Assembly: GCA_036874045.1 (NCBI GenBank)
Contig: CM072336.1
Span: 4,174,001-4,238,000, forward strand
Direction of reading: 5' to 3'
DNA: 64,000 bases
Source of the DNA: Cymodocea nodosa
Lineage: Eukaryota; Streptophyta; Magnoliopsida; Alismatales; Cymodoceaceae
The notes below the pieces were generated by a model. The model did not search any database. It was not told the DNA's origin and saw only the letters and a list, made by a program, of their open reading frames with translations. Each line of letters starts with the position of its first letter. Positions within the stretch are counted from its first letter, which is position 1. Positions 22,701 through 37,700 of this stretch are shown here, in pieces. Both the position numbers and the translations under genes were made by a program.

Positions 22701-25700
22701 TGTCTAAAGAAACACATAAAAATTGAAAATTTACACTTACAAACTCTAAAGCATTATCAATATACAAATACTTTAGAGTAACATCAAATTGATTTTTGAT
22801 TTTAGTAAGAAAATGTTAAACAACAATAGTAATATGTTGACAATCTTTTAATAAGTAAACTCAACATACACAAGAATAGTCTTCAACAAAAATAATATAG
22901 TAATGATGACCAGAAATAGACTTAACACAACTTGGCCCCCATATATCGTAATGAACCAAATCAAACATTTGAAAACTAGGGGCAAGATGAACCCAGGAAA
23001 ACAAAGACCTACTATGTTTCCTTAGTGAACACGACTCACACTGAAAATCAGAAAAAGACAACCAAGGTAAAACATGTTGGAGCTTTTGACGAGATGGATG
23101 CTCCAGACAATAGTACCATAATATGAAGGAGGTAAAGGAACCATTAGATGTTAACAAAGCAACCAGACCACAACTAAGTGTATTCCGCACAAAAGTGTAA
23201 CCTCCATTGCTATTTTTATGCCTCAAACCAATTTTCGCCTTGTTCGAAGGTCTTAAAAGATACAATAAAAAGGGAAAAATATCACAAAGCATGAAAGTTG
23301 GACTGTAATTACATTAATAGAAAGAAGGTTCACAAGTAGTTCAAGTACATAAAAGATTTGTTTAAGGCAAATGTCAGAGGTGATCTAAACAGTCCCTCTA
23401 CCAGAAACCTTATATACCTGATCATCAAAGATAGCCATAATGTAAAGGTTTGGTAGATGTTATATTTGGTCAAATAAAGAAAGACCATCTGTCATATGTT
23501 GAGAGGCTTTTGAGTGAACTATCTAGGAACTAGTATCTTCCCTAGCTACCATAGTTGAATCAATACCTAAAGAGGTGGAAGTTAATGCCATTGTGGTTTG
23601 AGTCATGGTGGTTTGTAACTACATCAATCTTTTAAAGTCTGCCTTGAAAATCTTCACCATAGGAGTATCATCAAAGGTAGTTGAAAAAATTTGAGGTTCC
23701 ATTGTATCTATAACAACCTTGGCCCAAGCAGGTTTGTCATGCTTATCCCAACATTTTTTTGACCTATGTCTTAACTTGTCATAGTGTTGACACTTGGATT
23801 TGTCTCTTCCTCCATTACTTTTCCCATGATTGTGGGAAAAAGAAACAACCAAAGTAGTTTTGTCAATGATATTTGTAGCAAGAAAGACTATAAAGATCTG
23901 CAAGGCTTTGACAAAAGTTTTTGCTAGATTTGGCATTTGATTTAGATTAAAGACTTGTCCTTAGATCTAAGAGCTTAAATTAGGAGCCAAACCTATCAAG
24001 AAGGCAGCAACAAGTAGTTCTTCTCTATAACACCTACTAACATTGATGTCAGAGGTTAGAGGTTGGTAGAGATCAAATTCCTCTACGGTACCATGAAAAA
24101 CACTATAGTATTCTTAGATACTTTGATCATCATGTCGAAGAGTAAACAATTTTTCATACACCTAAAAGGTTTTAACCACATTCTTTTCATACCTATATGT
24201 CTTCTTTAAAGATAGTTAGATCTTTCAAGTAGGTCATATCATAGAAGCACTACACGCAATGGTCAGCTCTATACTGGCAAGTAACCACGAAATAATAATC
24301 ACATCATCTACAAGTCAATCACCATAGGTATTTGATTTATCACTTGGGAGGTCACATGTCAAGTGGCTTATCTTTTTGTGGATAAGTACTATTATCTCAA
24401 AACTTTGAACCCATAGGATGTAATTAAAGTCATTCAATTTTTCAGACATGGGTATAAAGCTGTGAATCAAGGAGGTTTCTTTGGAAGCCATTCGAATAGT
24501 AAACTAGTTTTCAATCAACACTCTCAACACAGATAGCCAACAACATAGCAATAAACAACAATGAATACCGACAGCGACACAAAAATCCTATGAACTATTC
24601 AATTGAACAACACCAACTGAAGCAATTGTCACCAATGCAGTTGCCATAATAGCAAGTCACCGACACCACCATCTGAGAAGACAACACAGAGAAGGGAGGG
24701 CAACCTACCTACATGAAGATCAACAACTAGGTTGCACATTATGGCCCTCATGCACAGATGCCAATGACAAACTTCAATACAGTAGCATGATAGAGACTTC
24801 TTACACACGAAAGAAGCAAGAAAAAAAATGATGATGTGCGAATGGAAGGCCGCACATCAAGTAGTCACAAATATAGAGGCTTAACGACCAAACAAAGTAG
24901 AAGATGACAAGCAGACAACAATCAATGGCAGTCAGTGGAGGAGCCTTAATCGAGATTAGGCTCTGATATCATGTTAAGAGTTGACTAAGAAAAGTGAAAA
25001 ATTATGAAGGATGCAAATGAAATGGATATTAAATAATTGTGAAAGATAGGTTAAAAATGTATATTTAACATATGTGATGGGACTTTTGAGCCTATAATCT
25101 GGGAACTATCCCTAAAAACCAAAGACATTAGTACATAAGTGTTGGAATGTAATGTGGTAGCACTAGAGTCAACGGTTTGAATCTATAAGAATCATTGATA
25201 ATTAATCTATGATATGGTAACAATTTGTATAACAAGGATGTAGTTGTGGTAGTGGAAGATCTCTATGGTGACGCCATCCCCCTTGGGACTTAAGAGGATC
25301 CACTACCTTGACCTTCCAAGACTAACATAATTGATTGATCCATCGTTAGAGGAAGGGTAGCAATTAAGATCTTAAGACCTAAAAATGTTGTACAATGATC
25401 TTGAATAAGTCAATACTTAATTAAAAAGTAAATAAGTAATCAAATCTAGAGCATCATCAAAAAATTATTCTAATGTCTATATAATTTGTAGTGTTTCTCA
25501 AATCTTTTTCACTAATCAAAACATAATGACATTATAACTAATATTAGGCTCCATGTTGTTGACCAACATGGAAACAATGATTGCATCGACTTTATACTAT
25601 TCCTTATAAAAAACATTTTTAACATCAATGGGCAATTACGTAAGATACTTGATCTTTATGGTGAGCAATAAAGACAACCTCAAAACTTTGGACTCAAAAC

Positions 25701-28700
25701 AAATAATTCTTTCTAGTAAATTTTTCCTACATATCACTCAAATTCTAGATCAATATCTCTCGAGATTTTGAGACATCATTTGAGACTTTGAAAATAGCAA
25801 ACAATGCCTCATTTAAGACTGCATCATACATGAAGATCTAAGTATAACAATATAGCATAAAGGCCTCTAAGCAATCGCAACGCAAAGGTGTAAACATGAA
25901 AATGTCTTTGGTAACCTTGATCATAGTAGAAACAAGGGTATATGACTATCTACATCATTGAATACCTAGAAGAATGTTCGAAAACCCTCTATTAAAGAAA
26001 AAATAGGTAGTGATTGACTCTTGTTGGCAAAAAATAGGAGTTTGATAGTGGTAGGTAGTGGTGAAGGGAGGAAAAAATGGGATGGAAGAGGAAGGAGGGA
26101 TTGCTACCCTACCTTAGCTAAGGAAAGAGAGGTGTGGTGGTTCTTGGTTTTTGGCAAAGGTTTCTTGTAAGGAGTGGCAATAGGTTCTGTGGTCAGTGAT
26201 GATAACTAGGGTGACAATCAATAATGCATAGGATTTCAAAAATAATTAGATTATTGCTAATGACAACCTGTAAATACATAGGATTTACTAGATATCCTAG
26301 ATAAATGAATATCCAAAAACTTACTAGCCACAAAACATAGAAACAATAAACTAATAACCCTAACAACCTTTATTTATAGAATCCTAGCAATAGCTAATGG
26401 AATATGATCTTCCACCTTTATTTTCTTTTACATACCATCAAAACATAAGTTTTTGAGAGAGAAAAGAAAGAAATCCTAGTCATTACCTCTTTACAAGAGA
26501 AGTCTTTCCTCTATATCCATTCCCTACATGCAAAAAACACATCTTTAACTTACATTTCCTCTTCTCTTTGTACATGTTCTCTTTAACTTACACCTTGAAG
26601 CTTCAACAAGCTAACCATGTCAAATCAACCATTGATCATGACCTCTTGACTTTCCCATAAAGCATCCCTATTGCAACTGATCGTGTGCCGCTTTGTAACT
26701 CACAAATTGACACCACTTTCACATGTAAACCATCATGACCCCTTAAGAACATGTGCAAGGATGTGGCATTTCAAGATCACCATCACCTAGCACATTGTCT
26801 AAAGTTGAATCAACACTAATAATCATTTGTCTTTCATCTTCGAGCCTATAGAAGGGTTGTTCATTCTCTCATTAAGGATACCTCAATTCATCTTAGATTA
26901 GTCGAGCAATTAAGATCCAAAAGTAGCTTGTCCCTCTTGCCAAGCTTCATTGTTTACACATCATCAGACTCTACTTTTTCTACTCAATCATTGTCATGCT
27001 CCACCCATCGGATGCTGCCAACTCGTTGGATTCCACTAGCTTGTTAGATTCCATTGCCAACTCAATAGGCTCCATTGTTGTCGTCGTCGAACTTTATTAT
27101 CATTGCTGCACTCCACTATCAATTTAATCTTACAAAAATATATCAAGTCATCTATCTTTAACTGCTCGATCTTATAGAAGTGTATCGAGTTGTCCTCCTT
27201 AGCTTACCTAATCTTGCAAAAGTACATCAAACATTACTTATTTCAATTGTCATCACCTCTGATTGTTAACAAGCCTTTGCTTAGTTAGGTACAAGTCTTT
27301 ACCACTCATTATTATTGCATGCTAAGGGTGTGGCAAAGCCCATGGCTCCATCACACCCCCATTTGTTTCAAGTTGCCACTTGATGCTTGTGACACACATA
27401 TGTTGGTGGTAGGAAAACCAACCTTATCAATCCTATAAGGAAGTGTCTAGCACCCTCTCACCAATACCCTTGGAATGGTCAAATCATATGGCCTATCTTT
27501 GGAATCTAACAAGGAGACATTTCTTTGATTCACCATGTTTCTATTAGTCATCACATTTATACTTGAGTCATTTTAATGGGTTTGCCATAGGAAGACATAT
27601 TGTCTTAGACTCTTTTAGGCTTATAGACCCAACATGTCTACTTTATCACATCGTATTATTTGTACTTATTTGCTAAAGAGCATCTTAGGACTAGACTAAT
27701 TAGATTAGGCTTATATAAGACTCATTTCCACTTATACATAAGTGTAGAATGTTACATGACTATTCTCCTAAGCTCCTAGCTTTATTCTTCCAACATAGGT
27801 GCAAAGACTCATTTTCTCATCTATTCTTCAATTTATCTCACATAGGCACTTGCATACATTACCTTGCACACACTTATTTGACACCTAAGTTAAACCACCA
27901 AGAAACCAAAATATTGCATGTGCTGATACATTCCCTACATGTACCTGAAACATTTATTCAATATCTTTTTGGATAAATAGACTTTTGTCTCTTACTCTTC
28001 ACCATGAGCATTCATTCATAGGTTTTCTTAGTTTAATTTACAATTAGACTAAGTGGAGACTCCCTTCCACCCTACGAACATCAGACCCATGGTAGGACAA
28101 TGCTACAAATGTTAAACAACCTTAACAAAAACTTCCACCATTGTTGCCAACCCTTTAAGCACCACCACCAATTGTTCCAAGCCTCCTCTATGCGCCAACT
28201 ACAACTTGTGTCCCTCCTCTCCTATCATGCCAAGGATAAAAAAACTCTCTTATCAAGTGAAAGGTTCTCTTCATATGTTAAGTTCTTCATAAAAAACAAA
28301 AAAGGAGGGGAGACATGATGATTTGTAGCAATTGTATACTTTGCTGCTTAGAAAGATATACAATTTGATGTTTTTATTTGTTGTTATGTAAAAAAAGGGA
28401 AAGACAAAGAATAATTTTTGTATTGATCAACAAAAAAGGAAAAATCATAAAGGCTACCAGACCAAAGCCCCTAACTTCATAGAGTTCCTCAACATGCCAC
28501 ATTTCAACAAGTGATGTAAAATATATTTACAGAGTACTCTATACCATAAAATCATGTGACTAGTGAGAGAGTAAACTACTAATGTTATAAGCTTAGGGTT
28601 TCACATCGTATTTCCAATGTAGGACTATTCATCTCAACACTCATTTGCATGTACAGTGTAGTCAGCCTTTCCATTTCTACATTAGACCAATTGGTGAAGA

Positions 28701-31700
28701 GGCATATGTCTACATGTGGCTAACAAATAGAGTGTCAAACACCTACTCTAATACCATCTTAGAATCCTTTATGCAATAAAATCATGTGGCTAATAAAAAG
28801 GTGAACTACTATGTTATAAGTCTAGGGTTTTACATCCTGTTTCCAATGTGAGACTATTCATCTCAAGATTTACCATAAGGGAAAAACTTCAAAAAAAATC
28901 TGTATTAATCAATATACTGTAGTTACTAAGTAAAAAAGAACAAAAGTACTTGAATTGTCTTCATTTCAACAAAGAATACACTTCAACATTTGGACATGTC
29001 CTTCCATTCTATCTTAAATACTCATGGTATGATCTTATTAAAGTACTTTGTAGCAATCCATTACAATTATCACCACTATTTAATAATTTTTTTATTTATA
29101 GCTAGAGTATAACAGATTTCAATATAGTCCACATCCACATTTTGTTTGTTTCTTTTTGCTATAAGCATTTCATTGAGTTTTATCCATCGATCAAACTCTC
29201 ATTCTAACAAACCCACCCATTCAATTCTTTCCCTTAACTTCATTGTTATATAGTAACCACATCAATTGTAACAAAACAAAAGCAAAGTTTCAAATGTCAG
29301 TATCATATTGAGGATTAGTCCTATGAAAAAAGGAAATGTATCAAGAATCAAGAATTGTATCAATAGAAACACAATATTTTTATGGAAACAACTAAAAATC
29401 TTAAAATTTCAACTTAAAAGTCAGAAATAAGATAAAAGAAGTTATGATAAGCATAAAAAATCTTAGATAAATTTTATAGGTAATTATCATGTATAAAATG
29501 TTAATTAAATACAAATATAATAATTGCATATATGACTACTCTTAAATTATATCAATTTTAGTAGACCCTTTCTTTTGTCAAGTCATAGAAAAAAAAGTTT
29601 GATTTTTTTAATAATTTCCCTTTTTAAACATAATTTTTATGTAATATTTTTTATTTTCTCTTCTCTCTTTCCATTTTTTGTTTTTTCTAATTATCAGATA
29701 TCTTGTTTTTCTTTGTCGTTAAAAAAAAAATTTCACATGAAGGAGAAATATATCTCCTTTATGTAAATTCGTTTCATCATATTTGTCCTTTTTTAAAAAA
29801 AAAGCATGTTTATCCTTTTTACTTTTTTCAATGATCCATCTTGATTTTTAAATCAATGCTTATAATGTAATTAATATTTTTTTTAAATTTCATGTGAAAA
29901 TAAAGTTTATGAATTAATTTTAAAAAAAATTAAAAAATTATATATTTTTGTGATTTTTTATTACTTCCACCATTTGTTAAACATAAATTTTTAGTTAATT
30001 TTTTTTTTCTTTTATATTTCTTTTTTCCTTTTTTTCTTTCTTTTCCTTTTTTTTCTTCTTTTCCTTCCCTCACGTGTCACCACCTCCTCCTCCTCTTCTT
30101 CCATTCCTTTCTTTCCACCAAAAACATTAATGAGTTATGATGGTTGCAGAGGATTTCAGTAACACTTTTGGCTTCATCTTCCTCTTTGGACAATGTCTTT
30201 GTCTTCATCTTATTCTTCCTGTTACGTCTCAAAAACTTCCTTAATTCTAATAAGCCCACGAAACAACGATCTAGAAAGGATTGTTCAAACCCTAACAATA
30301 CTTGAAATACATGTTATTTCAGTATCGTTAATTTGAAAACCGATCAGGATCAGCAATTTTTCATTGATATGAATCAATTTTTTAATCCTTGAACAAAAGT
30401 ACCATCTATTTCTTACAATATTTATATTGTAGCTTCCTGTCAATAATCTAATTCACCTCAAGTGAATATAAGAAAAAAGGAGGGGGTATTTAATATACTT
30501 GATGAGGGCAGTTTGCAAAAGTATACATTAGATCATTAAAAGAAAGAAACTGTCAAGAATTTACTGTAAAAACAGAGCACAAAACCTAGCTGATGACATA
30601 GCAAGTTTTGCTAATTATCTAAGTACAAACAGGCCGATGTACACTGATGAGCATATGAAAAAATTTCTTTAACGACAATGACCTTGCAACGTAAACTATC
30701 CAACAAACTATATTGTGACAATTTGAGATGAGAAAAAAGGACTACTGTCAAACAGTTCTTCATAGTAGTACTTAGGGTATATTGGAAGAGTAACAAAAAG
30801 ACCAAGGTGACATTAATTAGAAGTCATTCCACCCTCAACAGATTAGTGACCAACTCAAAGCCCTAACAGTGTCTAATCTACTCACAAAAAGCTGGTGAGA
30901 AGAAATAGAGGGATGTATTCATTTGAAAGATAAACACAGTAATATGAACTTACGCTTCAAATCTTGAATTTCTTCCCATGTAAGATTGAAGGTAAATATG
31001 CCACGTGCACCCTTTATTTGAGGAAAATGAGATAAGCGGTTTTGAAACGGTGATGTAGCAACTGTAGTTGTCTGAATGAGATCGATAGAACTCTGACATA
31101 TAAGAACACCATCTCGTGTAACTTGGACAGGACAGTCAATGAAGTCTGCATCATCATCAATGGCCTTTTTATATGCCAAATCTGTACAGTCAGGATATAT
31201 ACCACTAGCCCCATTATGAGATATAACTAATGGTTTGCCTGGATCCGAAGAAAAAAGAGAGTCAAATATCACTCAGTATTTTGAATATGAAATATGCCAA
31301 CCAGTAAAGCAAAAGGAGAAAGCAGATCGAATGAAAATATGTGAGTTTCTTCTCCATCTCAATTATCATCTTACCACTGACATTGATGTTTTCTGTATGT
31401 GAAAAACAACCTGAAAAAAATTACAAAGAATTTTTATCAAACATATAACAAAACAAAATCAATGAATCTAACATGGGAATTAATGATTGATACAATAAAC
31501 AAACAAAACCAACATATGTCAATTCATGAAATATAACAATGGCTTAGCTAAAGAATTGTTTGACTTAACACCAGTTTTAATTAATTTTGTGATTTTCATG
31601 TTAAGAAAAAACTTATACATTCATTTAAATCAACAAAAGAAGTTTCCATGAAGAAACCCTTAAAGCTTTTGCACATAGATTTATTTGGTCTATCTAGAAT

Positions 31701-34700
31701 TAGTTAGAATTTTTGGTTGTAAAAGGTATATTTCTGTTAATGTAGATGAATTTTTATGCTTTAATTGGATGTTTTCCAATCAAATGAAAATGAAGCTTTT
31801 CTTTTCTCCAGTTTTTGCAAGCTTTACAAGTATTTCTTTTTTTATAATTTATTGCCTTACTTCAAGAGGATTGTTGCCTCACCTTTTGCCTCTATACATG
31901 TAAATTGGATTAGTAAAAAAGGTCACCAACTCAGGGCTTCTAGAACTTCTTATAGACTTAATATGATAATGCACACTCAGGCAGAAAATTAACAATGAAA
32001 TTGGAAACTATTATAAATACAGGCAGCTCACTAGATGTATGCACCGTTGAGTGCAGAATTCTTACCTATAGCTGCTGATGCAGACGTAGGAAAATCTGTC
32101 AGAACACCATCAACAGAGAAATTAGCTTTATTATCAATAAAATTAAGATACTCCGAAATGGGGTTGTAACTATAGTTGTAAGCAAATATAGCATCATTTG
32201 CAAAATCTGCTGCATAAACTTCTAGACCAGCCTCATGAGCATCTGAAACGATGGAAGTATGTTCCTGGAGATATAGATCAGTAGATACGGGCCAAATGTA
32301 GTTCTTTGGTACTAGAATCCCGGAAGCAAATGTCTTGATGAACGTTAGATTAGTTTTTAGAGAATCGTATGTTTGATTGGTGGTCTTTTCAGTCTCGTCT
32401 TTTCCAAGAAAGCGAAATATAAATTTTACTGGCCTTCCCCCAAAGATCCGTGCAGCATTGCTGAGAAAAGCTACTTCTGGTGATGAGATATAATCAATTG
32501 TAATATTTGACCTTGAAATTAGAAATCTTGTCATATTCAAATTGTGTCTCTTGTACAACACATCATTCTGTAAAACATAAAAAAGCAAAGCAAAAAAAAT
32601 AAAAAATGAGGGTCCTAAAGGACCATACACTAAAAAAAACATAAAGCTGCAAGATTACCACGAATATATTTTAGCAATGGTACCTGAATATTCACCCACA
32701 ATCCTTGAAGAGATTGTCCTCCCAAATAATCCAAAGTAGTGATATAAAAAAGGTCATCGAAGTTGCCAGTTCTAGAGTATATTCCTTGTACCACTAATGA
32801 TGTATGAAAATAATATAAGCAACTGTTGATAAAAGGATCCAACAAAATAAATAAATATTGTATTTATTTTCCATGCATGAAAGAAGACAAAATAGCGGTA
32901 TTTAATCATGTGCAACTTACCTGGGTACTTTCTGGTAGATAGAAAATACAACCCAACCCATTTTAACACTGAAAACAGGAGAACTTATTCGAAGAAACAC
33001 AGATCATGAAGAATTTGTCAACGATCGAATAAAATATCTCTAGCTTATTTAGTTATGCTAAATTTACATGCACACTTTGGATAGCATTGCCAGGTTGGCC
33101 TCATTTTATTTCCAGGATCCATCTAATAAACCACATGGATTACTAATTTACTTAATGAAGTTGGCCTTGATACGACAACATTTACATGTATATCCCCACC
33201 CCACCCCACAACACCCATATCTTCTCTTATAGAGGGAGCCTTGAATTAATATAAATACAGCGGTGAATTCTTTGCACCTAATTAATAAATAGTTGGTGCT
33301 TCGAGACAAGTAAAATAAATAAAGATTGACTCATGCATTTGAAAAATATGTAAATGTCATTACCAATAAATAAATATGTAAATGCAATGCTAGGTTAATT
33401 AGGAGCACAAATTCAGAAAGAAATACGAAAATATACTTGACAAAATCTCAGCTTACCACCAACTTGAGACAAATTCGCGTAATTGTAATTGTAAGAAAAA
33501 TAACCCGAAGTAGTGGTGCCATCAAGAGTTTCATTGGTTGGTTTTAGGTTGCTTGCGCTTATGCTTGTGCAATTTCCCAAGTCTACGCTTGGTAAGCAAA
33601 GCCCAATGCCGTCCTTTGTGAGTTGTAAGTCACACCACTGAATGACACCAGGGATACTGAAGCTTGAATCGTTTGCAAAGGTATAGGCCCAAAAACTTGA
33701 ACCAGGGAACACGCCAGAAAGGCCTCCCCTGGCCACTACTTGGGGTCGGCTTCCTGTAGAATGTAATAAAATAGTGTGAACATGCACAAAGGGTCTTTAT
33801 TCGGTAAAAATTTGTTTGAAATTAAATAGATGCTATTCAAGGAATGACGCTATATTCAAATGAAAGTAGGGGAAAATAATGTCAAATCTTCATAAAATAC
33901 AATTAATCAAAGAATAAGTTTTGATTCAAAATATCTAAAAAATTCAATAATTTATCCTAATGATTGATCTTTGGGCACTTCTTCAAGAGACGACTTATAT
34001 GCAAGTTGTATAAAATATTAACAAAGTTACTATACTTCTGGGATGAGTGAATGATGTGACAGAAAAATATGGATAATCACACTACACTAAAATAAAAATA
34101 AACTGGTTCTATCTTGAACACTTGACCCAACGCTGCTATTGCAATTAAGTGGTGGTTTTCTACAACTCTAGATGTGAAAAATTAGTAGTTGAATGTTAAT
34201 GTTTGCTCAAGCCAACCTCTACAAGTTGGTCATATTAAGCCTAAGATAATCACAGTATTTCAAAAATTTCCATAAAACTAAATTATCCCAAGCTTGTTGT
34301 TTGACCATGCAAGGAACAACTCGCGCATAAAAATAATGACTAAAATCTAGGATTAAAACCTATTTATAAGCTGACCATTTCCCAGATTTTATCATTATTC
34401 ACACTTCACAGCAATACAACACTAAGAAAGTAAAGAAAAATATATAAGTAACCAATATTGCCACCTGAGAGCTAAGACGATAGTGTAATTTCCACTTGTT
34501 TGGCAAATTAACAATCTCTGAATGGCAAGGAATAACCAAACAGTGGCAAATGAACATTTATTTTTGTTAGAATAATTCCACATTGATAAAAGCAGAAATA
34601 GTACTAGCAAAAATATATGATGAAAGATTTCTTTACTCATCATCAATTAATTTTAAGTTAGATGGCTTATATTTTTATATAATATTAAATGTGTAGAGAC

Positions 34701-37700
34701 ACAAGATATTGGTAAAAGTGAATTTAAAGCCTCTATATAAAAGAAAATAAACACAAACTAACAATATTAAACTAAACTCACTTACAAGATAATACCAAAC
34801 GATATACTCTAACACTCTTTCTTAAGTTGGAGCATCTAATTTGTAGTAAATTCATATATAAGAATTAAAAAAGGCTAAATGATTTTCAAAAAATAGATCT
34901 AAAGTTCAGATATAATCAAATTAAGATAGTTAAGGAAGATATTCTTAAAACATCATTCTGAACTCACAATGGACATCATAAGTTTATAGTATTGTCATTT
35001 ACCTTATGTAACGTGTTTACTACTTTTAAAGTGATGATGAATGAGTTTTTTAAACCATATTTAAGGTGATTTGTCTTGGTTTTCTTTGATAATAGTCTAG
35101 TGTACAGCATGACATACAAATATTATTTCCAACGTTTAGATAATGTACTCGTAATTTTGATCAACCATAAATTTTATGCCAAAAGAAGTGTCAATTTGTA
35201 GTAAACCCCATCTCCTATTCAGGGCATGTAGTGAGCCCACACGAAGTTGCCATGGAAAAGGAACAATTTCAGGCCTTTCTTGATTGGCCTATGCTGAAAC
35301 CACTCTACATAGTTTCTTAGAGTTGTTTGGTTAGGGTAGTTTTACCAACATTAAAAATTATAGAAAAATAGCTCAATCGTTGAATGCAACACTTCAAAAG
35401 GAGAGCTTCCAACGGGGAGAGAACATGCAATCAGCTTTTCAAAATCTTGAACAAGCTCTAATAGAGGCTCCATTATTAGCTTTACCAAAATTTTCAAAGA
35501 TTTTTGCCATTGAATGTGATGCATCAAAAAGTGACCTAGGGGTAGTTTTATTGCAGGAGAGGCATCCAGTGACTTTTATGAGCAAGACATGCAAATGCGT
35601 TTACTAATTTATGAAAAAGAAATGTTGGTTATACTTACGGTGACCATTAAATGAAGGTAGTTGCTATTGGGCAAAGAGTTTATCTTTAAAACAAATCAAC
35701 TCAGCCTAAAGTATCTAACAGGTCAATAGATCAAAACCCCAACACAAGAAAGATGGCTAATGAAACTAAAGAGCTTTAGTTACAAGATAGAATACAAATT
35801 GAGGAATACTGACAAAGCGGCAGATACATTGTCATGACAAGAGCATATGAATAGAGTGGCCTGTAATGCTATAACCCCTACATGATTTCAACGGGTAAAA
35901 GAATGCCATCAAAATTCCCCTTCCTATACAGAAATGATGAAGCAGTGACAAGTTAGGGTACTCTTTTATGAAGGACATCTAATGATAGTGAAGGAAGATA
36001 GCCTTGGGCATAATTTGTTGGAGTTTCACAACTCTCCTTCTGTAGGTCATTCTAACTATGAAAAGATAGTGCAGATGATGAAATCCAATTTTTATTGGAA
36101 GGGGCAGTAGATAGATCTCAAAATTATATCAAAGAATGTGATATATGCCAAGGAATTAAATAACATGTCCTTGGTGGGGTTATTGTAGCCTTTGACAATC
36201 CTAAAGCAAAGTTTAGAATGACATTAGCATGAATTTTATTAATAGACTACCTAGTTCAAAGGGAAAATCAAACATTATAGTGGTGGTTGATTGTTTAACT
36301 AAGCATATTTTATACCTATTAAACACCCTTATACTATTAAGGAAATTGCTAATGCATTTGTAAACCAAGTTAAACTAGGGATTAACCAATAATTAGGGGA
36401 AAAAATTGAGTGATTCATTAGCTCTAAACCCTTTAAATACAAATACAATAAATAGATCCTAGGATCCATATATCTAGATCCAACACTCCCCCTCAAGTTG
36501 AAACAAAAATGTCACGTAGGCTCGGCTTGTTATAAATTATGTTGAAGGGTCTCACATAAAGCCTTTTAGTGAAAATATCAACTAGCTGTTAAGAGAATGA
36601 TAGAGTAACAATGTTGTTCTTCACGAGATCACGAATATAGTGACAGTCCACCTTTATATTTTTGGTCCTCTCATGGAAGACATCATTGTTGGTGATATAA
36701 ATAGTTACTTTGTTATCATAGTGCATAGGTATAAGAGTAGACACATCGACTCCAAATTCTAATGATAATGATTTTACCTAAATGAGTTCACTTCGAGTTT
36801 AAGACATACTTCGATATTCTAATTCACAGCTTGATTTAAATATCACACTCTCTTGCTTCTCCAAGTTAAAAGTTTTCTTCAAAGTAGGTGCAATAACCTT
36901 AAGTAGACTTTCTATCTAATTTATCATTTGTATGACTTGCATTAGAGTATCTACAAACAGTCTTATGGCCATGATTTAAGTAAAGTAATCTCTTTTTTAG
37001 ACAACTTTTGATGTAAGTAACCACTTTTAGAGTCTACTGTCAATATATTTCTCTAGGTGACTATATAAACAAACTCAACAGACATATAACAAAGGATATA
37101 TCTAGACGAGTCACAGTTAAGTATAGAAGCTTGCCTAAGAGCCTATGATATTTGCTTGTATCTTCTAGTGGCATAGAATTCTCATCCCAAAAGGGATGAT
37201 TTGGTTCAACAAGAGTATTGATTGGGTTACATCTAATGAGACCAATTTCATTTAACAGGTCTATTGTATAGTTTCATAGAGATAGCACCAATTTACCATT
37301 GGCATAGACAAACTTTATCTTAAGAAAATATCGAGGTTTACCTAGATCCTAAATGATAAAATAGTAATGAAGGAATTCCTTGGTAGAAGTATATCTTCTT
37401 TATCATCTCCTATAAATAGTATGTCATCAATATAGACAATCAAAATGGTATAGCCATTAAAAGATTTTTGTATGAAGATTAAGCTATCAGCTTGACACTT
37501 ATGATAACCATAAGTGAGTAAGATAGAGCTAAACTTGACATACCATGCATTGTGACTCTATTTAAGGTCATATATAGATTTCTTCAGGTGACAGACCTGA
37601 TTCTCCCCTTGAGCAACATACCTTGAAGGTTATTCCATATAAACATCTTCATCAATATCACCATAAAGGAAGGCATTGTGAATATCAAGCTAACACAAAT

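Larger units (their letters stand above)
17200..26365 (-). mobile_element. Outer Ty1/copia element 'B' in GDPDL intron 6 (fossil, interrupted twice)
   Basis: The terminal repeats are about 17200-17360 and 26215-26365, sharing words such as ATAAACTAATAAC and a region ending GTGACAATCA. They are clearly diverged, so this is the oldest layer. In minus-strand order come a gag-like stretch (about 25200-25800, with a [11 protein letters not shown] motif), then a reverse-transcriptase and RNase H stretch (18529 down to about 17390, with the family's FMEQ motif). A polypurine-like tract lies beside the 17360 end. Two other copia elements sit inside. It is broken in many places. The outer LTR limits are approximate. 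Confidence 0.6.

Noticed and set aside
25160-25190. Possible tRNA B-box (GGTTTGAATCT)
   Set aside because: No matching A-box or acceptor stem was found, and it lies in copia B sequence.
30077-30298. 73-residue minus-strand open frame with basic stretches
   Set aside because: No family is recognised, it lies deep in an intron, and part of it comes from a pyrimidine-rich low-complexity strip.
34422-34646. Minus-strand open frame starting [15 protein letters not shown] as the missing GDPDL signal-peptide exon
   Set aside because: It overlaps a copia LTR (34565-34814) and has no donor of the needed phase. The exon at 61599-61716 fits much better.
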